This document shows, piece after piece, positions 16,045 through 22,243 of a DNA stretch of 22,243 nt. The notes under the pieces are model-generated. The model saw nothing but the letters and a program-made list of their open reading frames with translations, was not told the origin of the DNA and searched no databases. The DNA lies in contig CBFCYE010000037.1 of the NCBI GenBank assembly GCA_965602225.1, forward strand, positions 1-22,243, read 5' to 3'. The stretch comes from Tenderia sp965602225 (GTDB taxonomy: Bacteria; Pseudomonadota; Gammaproteobacteria; Tenderiales; Tenderiaceae). The position numbers and the translations under genes are program-made. Each line of letters starts with the position of its first letter. Position 1 is the stretch's first letter.

Positions 16045-16971
16045 TCATTCGGCACGATTTATCATGCGTTTTGGCGCTACACGGCCATCCTCAAGGATAT
16101 GACCTATGCCCAAAAATTCATTTTCACTGGTGTACAACCTGACCAGCCCCGCAGTCGGTGCCTTTGCTACGAACACCGCCTGGCCCAGGCAAACATAACG
16201 AGTAATGTCTGCATTCAATCTCACTGCAGGAAAATCATGCAGCGCAGAATCGATAGGCAACAACAGTTCATCCAAGGCTTCGGCGGGAGCCTGATCGCGT
16301 ATCGCGTCCAATTGCTCCAAGGTCACCGAATTATTGAGGTCGAATCCTCCACTCAGGATGCGACGCAACACCTTAACGTGACCACCACAACCCAGTTTTT
16401 CACCGATATCTTCCGCCAGGGTACGAATATACGTCCCTTTTGAGCAAATCACCTCAAGGTCAATTTCATCATCCCTGAATCCAAGCAATTTGATTGAATA
16501 AATCGTTATTAAACGAGGCTTGCGTTCAACCTCAATGCCCTTGCGTGCCAATTTATAGAGCGGCTGACCATCCCTTTTGAGGGCGGAATACATAGGTGGA
16601 ATCTGCGCAATCTCACCAACAAAGCCAGCCAGAATTGGTTCAAGCTGCGCCAGAGTCAATGCCGGCACTTGCCAGGTTTGAATGACATCACCGTCAACAT
16701 CACCAGTGGTGGTGGTTTGACCAAGTTTGATGGTGACCTGGTAACCCTTGTCGGCATTAAGGTGGAAGGAAGAAACCTTGGTTGCTTCACCCAGACAGAT
16801 AGGCAACAAACCAGTCGCTAGCGGATCAAGACTGCCGGTATGCCCCGCCTTTTTGGCAAAGAACAGGGACTTAACGCGTTGAAGCACGGCATTGGAGGTC
16901 ATCCCGGTCGGTTTATCCAACAACAGGATGCCGCTGACGGCCCTGCCCTTTCTCACCCGATCACGAGCCAT
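16045..16971 (-). CDS. truB: tRNA pseudouridine-55 synthase
   Basis: A 308-aa enzyme that converts U55 in the T-loop of tRNAs to pseudouridine. The N-terminal GILLLDKPTGMTSN and the catalytic motif HTGSLDPLATGLLP with Asp49 are intact, followed by GEATK, YSALKRDGQPLYKLARKG and CSKGTYIRTLAEDIG. A short C-terminal part (about 255-308) matches the small PUA-like RNA-binding end. E. coli TruB has 314 residues. A GAGG lies about 10 nt before the ATG. The gene starts 32 nt after the rbfA stop; both are co-transcribed with infB upstream. Confidence 0.98.
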   Translation of the reverse strand: MARDRVRKGRAVSGILLLDKPTGMTSNAVLQRVKSLFFAKKAGHTGSLDPLATGLLPICLGEATKVSSFHLNADKGYQVTIKLGQTTTTGDVDGDVIQTWQVPALTLAQLEPILAGFVGEIAQIPPMYSALKRDGQPLYKLARKGIEVERKPRLITIYSIKLLGFRDDEIDLEVICSKGTYIRTLAEDIGEKLGCGGHVKVLRRILSGGFDLNNSVTLEQLDAIRDQAPAEALDELLLPIDSALHDFPAVRLNADITRYVCLGQAVFVAKAPTAGLVRLYTSENEFLGIGHILEDGRVAPKRMINRAE

Positions 16972-17003
16972 GCTAAAACAACCTCAACACAAAACTCGAA
17001 TGC

Positions 17004-17363
17004 TTATTCTTTATCGCCGGCAATGGCTTTATCAATCAGAGCACTTAGGTTGGCACCATGTTCAACTGAGGCATCATAAAGAAACTTCAGCTGTGGCGTG
17101 ACACGAATACTCAGACGTTTACCCAACTCACGACGTAGAAAACCAGCCGCTTTATTGAGCCCCTCAAGTGCTTCCTCAACATTACCATCAACAGTAAAGA
17201 CCGTGACGTAAACCTTGGCATAGGACAGATCCCGTGACAGCTCAATACCAGAAACGGTAACCAAGCCTACACGGGGATCTTTTACCTCAAACTGGATCAA
17301 CTGCGCCAGCTCACGCTGAATCTGCGAGGCGACCCGTTTAGTACGGCTAAATTCTTTTGGCAT
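17004..17363 (-). CDS. rbfA: 30S ribosome-binding factor RbfA
   Basis: A 119-aa single KH-like domain protein. RbfA binds immature 30S subunits near helix 1 of 16S rRNA and helps late maturation and cold adaptation. The family pattern is clear: EFSRTKRVASQIQRELAQLI, then KDPRVGLVTVSGIELSRDLSYAKVYVTVF, and RVTPQLKFLYDASVEHGANLSALIDKA. The ATG follows GGAAAG. It starts 20 nt after infB, as expected for this conserved operon. Confidence 0.97.
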   Translation of the reverse strand: MPKEFSRTKRVASQIQRELAQLIQFEVKDPRVGLVTVSGIELSRDLSYAKVYVTVFTVDGNVEEALEGLNKAAGFLRRELGKRLSIRVTPQLKFLYDASVEHGANLSALIDKAIAGDKE

Positions 17364-17383
17364 TGCTTTCCGGCTCGTAAAGA

Positions 17384-19993
17384 CTAGTCAATGGTTTTGG
17401 CCACTTCAAAACGCTCGTAAACCTCAACCTGATCGCCAGCCTGGATATCATTGTAGTCTTTAACACCGATACCACACTCGGTACCTGATTTGACTTCATT
17501 AACATCATCCTTATGACGACGCAGAGACTCAAGCTCACCTTCGTAAATAACCACATTGTCACGCAGCACACGAATCGGGCTACTACGTCTAACGGTACCA
17601 TCAACAACCAGACAGCCAGCAATAGCGCCCAACTTCTGTGACCGAAAGACGTCCTTAACTTCAGCCATACCAATGATCTCTTCACGAACTTCAGGAGATA
17701 ACAGACCAGACATCGCATGTTTAACATCATCGATAATGTCGTAGATAACACTGTAGTAACGCAGATCGACTTCGTTGTCCTGAGCGGTACGTTTGGCCGA
17801 ACCATCGGCACGAACATTAAAGCCCACTACGATGGCCTGAGACGCCAGTGCCAGATTGACATCTGACTCTGTGATACCACCGACACCACTGGCAACGATC
17901 TTGACACGAACTTCATCAGTAGAAAGATTAAGCAATGAATCAGTCAACGCCTCGGCACTACCCTGCACATCGGCCTTAATCAACAGGTTCACGGTACCTA
18001 TTTCACCTTGGGCCATTTGCGAGAATACATTTTCAAGCTTGGCCGCCTGCTGCTTGGCCAACTTAACATCGCGCAACTTGCCCTGGCGGAACAAGGCTAT
18101 TTCACGTGCCTTGCGCTCATCGGCAACTACCGCCGCCGCATCACCGGCATCAGGCGTACCTGACAAACCCAGCACCTGAACAGGAATCGATGGCCCGGCC
18201 GAATCAACCGGCTTGCCATTTTCATCAAACATGGCACGTACACGACCATACTCTCTGCCTACCAGCAGGATGTCGCCCTTATTCAAGGTGCCGTTTTGCA
18301 CCAGGATAGTGGCAACTGCACCACGCCCCTTGTCCAGAGCCGACTCAACAACCAAACCTGTTGCTGGACCTGTTTCAAGCGCTTTCAATTCCAGCACTTC
18401 TGACTGTAATAAAATTGAATCCAACAGATTGTCTATGCCTTCACCAGTTTTGGCAGAAACACTAACAAACATAGTGTCACCACCCCAGTCATCGGCAATA
18501 ACCTCATGAGCTGTTAGCTCCTGCTTGACCCTATCGGGATCAGCGTCAGGCTTATCGACCTTATTAACCGCCACGATCAATGGCACACCCGCCGCCTTAG
18601 CATGTTTAACTGCTTCAATCGTTTGCGGCATAACACCATCATCTGCAGCAACAACCAGAATAACAATATCGGTAACCTGCGCACCACGGGCACGCATGGA
18701 GGTAAAGGCCGCATGTCCAGGGGTATCAAGAAAGGTGATCATGCCGCGATCAGTTTCAACGTGATAGGCACCAATATGCTGGGTAATACCACCCGCCTCA
18801 CCAGAAGCAACCTTGGCACGACGAATATGATCAAGCAGCGATGTCTTACCATGATCAACGTGACCCATGATAGTAACTACCGGCGCACGCTGGACTTCAT
18901 TACCAGTCAGCACAACAGCAGCAGCACCAAGCAACTCTGTCTCAAGTGCATCTTCACGCATCAGTTTGACTGTATGGCCCATCTCTTCAACCACGATAGA
19001 CGCAGTCTCCTGATCAAGGACCTGATTAATGGTAACCATGGAGCCCATGCCCATCATGACCTTGATAACTTCACCAGCCTTAACGGACATTTTCTGCGCT
19101 AGCTCGGCAACCGAGATGGTTTCAGGAACACTTACTTCCCTGATGATAGGTGCAGTCGGCATTTGGAAACCATGCGGGCCATCGGCAACAACAACCCGAC
19201 CCCGTTTGGCTGGTTTCTTTTTGCGTCGGCCTGACTTGCCTGCAGAAACATGCAGCTCTTCACGACCGCCTTTTTTCTTTTTGCCACGCCCATGATCAGC
19301 TGCAGGTTTTGCAGCACGCATTCTACCTTTGGGAGAATCTTTCTTTGCACCATCAGCAGCAGGAGCCGCTTTTTGAGGTGTAGGAAGCGCTGCAGCAGTA
19401 GCCACTTTTTTCGCCTCATCCATAGCCTTTTTGACGGCTTCCTGAACTTCACTATTAGCCGCTGCCATAGCTGCTGCAACTGTAGCCGCCGCCGCTGCTT
19501 GACGCTGTTCTTCCTCAGCTTTAACTCGCTGCACTTCCTCAGCCGCTAATCTTTCTTCTTTTTGTTGCGGGTCTTCAATTACCTCAGGAATTACTTCAGG
19601 CTCGACCACTTCCACTGCTTTCGATTCAACTTGTTCTATTTCAGCGGGTTCAACAAGCTCAGCAGACTCTTCTTCAGAGGCCGCATTACGTTTGACGTAG
19701 GTACGGCGCTTGCGAACTTCAACACTCACTGTTTTGCTTTTACCTGAACTGCTTTGTTTCAGCTCACTAACAGTTTTACGTTTGAGAGTAATTTTTTTAG
19801 ACGTTGAAGCTGCAGCTTCAGCTGTTTCGTTACCCTTACGCAGGTGCTTCAACAGTTCCATTTTATCTGAGTCACTGATAGTTGCGTCAGCATCCGAAGG
19901 CACACCAATACCCGCTTCGCCTAACTGGCTAAGCAAACGATCGACAGGAATCCCTACTGCCTCGGCTAGTTGTTTTACTGTTACTTCTGACAT
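17384..19993 (-). CDS. infB: Translation initiation factor IF-2
   Basis: An 869-aa GTPase that places initiator tRNA on the 30S subunit and promotes 50S joining. A small N-terminal domain (1-50) is followed by a long low-complexity linker (about 55-270) with Ala/Glu/Lys-rich coiled and basic parts, then a second N-domain (about 288-345), and the G domain: G1 GHVDHGKT (377-384), G3 DTPGH (423-427), G4 NKVD (477-480). Beta-barrel and C-terminal domains follow; the C-terminal one binds fMet-tRNA. The ATG has GGAGGG about 10 nt upstream and lies 27 nt after nusA. E. coli IF-2 (890 aa) also has shorter forms from internal starts; this was not tested here. The initiator tRNA it recruits is encoded at the head of the same gene cluster. 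Confidence 0.98.
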   Translation of the reverse strand: MSEVTVKQLAEAVGIPVDRLLSQLGEAGIGVPSDADATISDSDKMELLKHLRKGNETAEAAASTSKKITLKRKTVSELKQSSSGKSKTVSVEVRKRRTYVKRNAASEEESAELVEPAEIEQVESKAVEVVEPEVIPEVIEDPQQKEERLAAEEVQRVKAEEEQRQAAAAATVAAAMAAANSEVQEAVKKAMDEAKKVATAAALPTPQKAAPAADGAKKDSPKGRMRAAKPAADHGRGKKKKGGREELHVSAGKSGRRKKKPAKRGRVVVADGPHGFQMPTAPIIREVSVPETISVAELAQKMSVKAGEVIKVMMGMGSMVTINQVLDQETASIVVEEMGHTVKLMREDALETELLGAAAVVLTGNEVQRAPVVTIMGHVDHGKTSLLDHIRRAKVASGEAGGITQHIGAYHVETDRGMITFLDTPGHAAFTSMRARGAQVTDIVILVVAADDGVMPQTIEAVKHAKAAGVPLIVAVNKVDKPDADPDRVKQELTAHEVIADDWGGDTMFVSVSAKTGEGIDNLLDSILLQSEVLELKALETGPATGLVVESALDKGRGAVATILVQNGTLNKGDILLVGREYGRVRAMFDENGKPVDSAGPSIPVQVLGLSGTPDAGDAAAVVADERKAREIALFRQGKLRDVKLAKQQAAKLENVFSQMAQGEIGTVNLLIKADVQGSAEALTDSLLNLSTDEVRVKIVASGVGGITESDVNLALASQAIVVGFNVRADGSAKRTAQDNEVDLRYYSVIYDIIDDVKHAMSGLLSPEVREEIIGMAEVKDVFRSQKLGAIAGCLVVDGTVRRSSPIRVLRDNVVIYEGELESLRRHKDDVNEVKSGTECGIGVKDYNDIQAGDQVEVYERFEVAKTID

Positions 19994-20020
19994 ATTGACA
20001 GTACCCTCCAGGCAGCTGAT

Positions 20021-21520
20021 TTATCCTTGTTGCTCTTCGGCAAACCAAGGAGCGCGCGCTTCCATAATCAATTTACTGGCCCGCTCTTCATCCAAACCTT
20101 CAATATCACTAATCTCATCAAGAGACTGCTCGGCAAGATCTTCACGGCATATAATACCTTTTGCCACCAGCGCATTTGCCAGCTCTTCATCCATACCGTC
20201 AAGCTCAAGCAGATCTGCATCTGCCTCATTGGCATGCTCTTCACCGGCAATGGCCTTGGTCAATAAAACATCGCTGGCGCGATTACGTAATTCTTCGACC
20301 ATATCTTCGTCAAACTCTTCGATTTCAAGCATTTCCTGAACTGGCACATAGGCCACTTCTTCGATTGAGCTAAAACCTTCCTGAACCAGGATAGAGGCAA
20401 CCTCTTCATCAACGTCGAGTTGCTCCATCAGTGTTCCGAGCACAGCTGCAGATTCCTGCTCACTCTTCTGCTCGGCATCAGACTCGTTCATAACATTCAA
20501 CACCCAACCAGTCAGCTGACTCGCCAGACGAATATTCTGACCGCCACGACCGATGGCCTGCGACAGGTTTTCTTCATCAACAGCGATATCCATGGTGTGA
20601 CTGTCTTCATCAACAACAATGGAAACAACCTCTGCTGGAGACATGGAATTGATCACGAATTGAGCCTCGTTATCATCATAAAGGATGATATCGACGCGTT
20701 CACCGCCCAGTTCATTTGAAACCGCCTGAACTCGCGAACCACGCATACCAACACATGCACCCACCGGATCAATGCGCTGATCATTACTCTTGACTGCAAT
20801 CTTGGCGCGAATACCAGGATCACGTGCCGCTGCACGAATTTCGATCAGGCCCTCACCAGCTTCAGGCACTTCAAGTTTAAATAATTCAATCAGCAGTTCA
20901 GGCGCTGTACGACTAATAAATAGCTGTGGACCACGCTGTTCTGAACGGACATCACGCAGAAAACCGCGGACACGATCACCAGGACGCAGAGACTCACGCG
21001 GAATCATATCTTCACGAAGTATGACCCCCTCGGCATTACCACCCAGATCAAGGATGACATTGCCACGATCAACACGTTTGACCACGCCCATCACCAGCTC
21101 GCCAATGCGGTTAATATAGGCATCAACTACCTGGGCACGTTCAGCTTCGCGTACCTTTTGTACGATTACCTGCTTGGCTGCCTGAGCTGAGATACGACCA
21201 AACTCAGCAACCTCAAGCGGCTCTTCAATAAACTCACCAGCAGCGATGCCAGGCTGCATTTCCTGTGCATCTTCGATCATGTATTGGGCATCTGGGTTTT
21301 CGAAATCATCTACATTGTCGCGACTAATTACTTCCCAGCGACGAAAAGCCTTATAGTCACCCGTTTCACGATCGATTGAGACTCGCACTTCCATCTCACC
21401 GCCATGGCGTTTTTTGGTCGCCATTGCCAATGCAGCTTCCATTGCACCGAAAATAATGTCACTAGAGACACCCTTCTCGTTGGACACTGCATCTACAACC
21501 AACAATATTTCTTTGCTCAT
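20021..21520 (-). CDS. nusA: Transcription termination/antitermination factor NusA
   Basis: A 499-aa RNA polymerase-associated factor for pausing, termination and antitermination. Domains in order: RNA polymerase-binding N-terminus (1-130), S1 (about 136-200), KH1 (with GMRGSRV at 258-264), KH2 (with GRGGQN at 324-329), and two acidic C-terminal repeats (about 361-415 and 440-490) of the helix-hairpin-helix type found in E. coli and relatives. The length matches E. coli NusA (495). GAGG lies 7 nt before the ATG. It starts 48 nt after rimP. In E. coli NusA limits expression of its own operon, and the terminators upstream of rimP would be a suitable target here. Confidence 0.98.
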   Translation of the reverse strand: MSKEILLVVDAVSNEKGVSSDIIFGAMEAALAMATKKRHGGEMEVRVSIDRETGDYKAFRRWEVISRDNVDDFENPDAQYMIEDAQEMQPGIAAGEFIEEPLEVAEFGRISAQAAKQVIVQKVREAERAQVVDAYINRIGELVMGVVKRVDRGNVILDLGGNAEGVILREDMIPRESLRPGDRVRGFLRDVRSEQRGPQLFISRTAPELLIELFKLEVPEAGEGLIEIRAAARDPGIRAKIAVKSNDQRIDPVGACVGMRGSRVQAVSNELGGERVDIILYDDNEAQFVINSMSPAEVVSIVVDEDSHTMDIAVDEENLSQAIGRGGQNIRLASQLTGWVLNVMNESDAEQKSEQESAAVLGTLMEQLDVDEEVASILVQEGFSSIEEVAYVPVQEMLEIEEFDEDMVEELRNRASDVLLTKAIAGEEHANEADADLLELDGMDEELANALVAKGIICREDLAEQSLDEISDIEGLDEERASKLIMEARAPWFAEEQQG

Positions 21521-21568
21521 CGCTCAGCCTCTCGCAACACTAATCAATTCGACCCGCAGGACCATCAA

Positions 21569-22030
21569 TCAAAATTTAGGCACTAAGTGTGCCTTCTCAA
21601 TATTTTCAAAATCAATTTCAATTGCCTCACCCTCAAGCTCAGCAAATACGATTCCGTCACTCATTTTCTTTAGCAAAACCGTCATCTTGCGACGATTATT
21701 CAGTGGTGCGGACAGTAATAATTTTACTTCATGACCAACAAACTGTTCAAAGTGCCCAGGACGAAACAGCGGCCTATCCATCCCAGGTGACGACACCTCA
21801 AGACTATAGACTCCGGTAATCGGGTCTTCCACATCCAGCATACTGCTGACCTGGCGACTCACCGCCTCACAATCCTCAACCGCTATGCCTACGTCAGGTT
21901 TATCTATAAATACGCGCAGCACTGAGTGCTTGCCCTGCGACAAATACTCCGCGCCAACAAATTCATAACCTAAACCCTCAACTATGGGTTCTAGCAGCGT
22001 CAATACTTTTGCCGAGGCTTGTCGAATCAT
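21569..22030 (-). CDS. rimP: Ribosome maturation factor RimP
   Basis: A 153-aa protein needed for 30S subunit maturation. It shows the family pattern: EGLGYEFVGAEYLSQGKHSVLRVFIDKP, then VEDCEAVSRQVSSMLDVEDPITGVYSLEVSSPGMDRPLF and a C-terminal SH3-like part. The ATG at 22030 is chosen because AGGTGGAG lies just upstream; a TTG at 22060 in the same frame falls inside the terminator hairpin and is unlikely. It is the first protein gene of the operon, and the hairpin and T-tract ahead of it end only about 16 nt before the start codon, so its expression probably depends on readthrough. Confidence 0.97.
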   Translation of the reverse strand: MIRQASAKVLTLLEPIVEGLGYEFVGAEYLSQGKHSVLRVFIDKPDVGIAVEDCEAVSRQVSSMLDVEDPITGVYSLEVSSPGMDRPLFRPGHFEQFVGHEVKLLLSAPLNNRRKMTVLLKKMSDGIVFAELEGEAIEIDFENIEKAHLVPKF

Positions 22031-22045
22031 TGCTCCACCTATAAA

Positions 22046-22067
22046 CAAAAAATGGGCCAACGGCCCA
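22046..22067 (-). terminator. Intrinsic terminator or attenuator just before rimP
   Basis: On the minus strand TGGGCC, loop GTT, GGCCCA (22067-22053) is followed by TTTTTT. The T-tract ends about 16 nt before the rimP start. Together with the hairpin at 22127-22151 it makes a pair of terminators between the tRNA and rimP. From memory, partial terminators are also present between metY and rimP in E. coli, where part of the transcription reads through into nusA. Confidence 0.8.
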
Positions 22068-22126
22068 CTTCAAAAATCTAAATCTTCATACCACTGCGGT
22101 TCGCGTTCATCACCAAACCCCAGTTA

Positions 22127-22151
22127 ACAAAAAGCCCCGTACACGGGGCTT
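22127..22151 (-). terminator. Intrinsic terminator after the initiator tRNA
   Basis: AAGCCCCGT (22132-22140) and ACGGGGCTT (22143-22151) form a perfect 9-bp stem. On the minus strand it is followed by TTTTTGTT. It lies 18 nt after the tRNA CCA end and should end most tRNA transcripts. Confidence 0.9.
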
Positions 22152-22168
22152 CCTGCAACAACAAATAT

Positions 22169-22243
<75 letters not shown>

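Noticed and set aside
19710..20339. 209-codon plus-strand frame over the infB/nusA junction
   Set aside because: Antisense to conserved NusA and IF-2 sequence; Ser-rich composition typical of shadow frames.
22031..22060. Upstream TTG start for rimP
   Set aside because: The extra ten codons cover the terminator hairpin and T-tract, while the ATG at 22030 has a good Shine-Dalgarno and gives the usual length.

Overview
The window comes from a gammaproteobacterial chromosome of moderate GC. The strongest sign is the right half, which carries on the minus strand the order initiator tRNA-Met, rimP, nusA, infB, rbfA, truB, rpsO, pnp. That is the metY-nusA-pnp order of E. coli, without the ylxR gene that many other bacteria have between nusA and infB. 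The species cannot be named from this sequence.

Layout. 1-439: no firm gene; a possible gene start at the very edge and a strong hairpin. 440-4453 (-): a very large predicted lipoprotein with a subtilisin-like (S8) protease domain, a von Willebrand A domain and C-terminal beta domains. 4454-4913: divergent intergenic region with a promoter and a striking operator. 4914-6740 (+): a full-length LexA-type repressor followed 6 nt later by a Y-family translesion DNA polymerase. 6820-7380 (+): an unrecognised membrane-anchored protein. 7459-8601 (+): a GAF/HD-GYP protein, probably a cyclic-di-GMP phosphodiesterase. 8850-9044 (-): a small charged conserved protein. 9202-11226 (-): uvrB. 11378-13148 (+): a PLP aminotransferase (aspartate aminotransferase type) and a FimT/GspH minor pseudopilin. 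13424-22243 (-): the transcription/translation/RNA-decay operon, closed by a terminator after pnp.

How it fits together. The right half is housekeeping: ribosome maturation (RimP, RbfA), transcription elongation (NusA), translation initiation (IF2, initiator tRNA), tRNA pseudouridylation (TruB), ribosomal protein S15 and PNPase. The left half is accessory and rich in DNA-related functions: an SOS-type repressor with its own mutagenic polymerase, nucleotide excision repair (UvrB), and a pilin whose C-terminal GRxR motif suggests DNA binding during natural transformation.

The most notable signal is upstream of the lexA-like gene. Two copies of GTTC-N7-GTTC, the LexA box known from Alphaproteobacteria, face each other head to head. 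One fits exactly between the -35 and -10 elements and the other covers the transcription start. Neither this box nor the usual gammaproteobacterial CTGT-N8-ACAG box was found upstream of uvrB, so the cassette may be a self-contained mutagenesis module with its own regulatory specificity.
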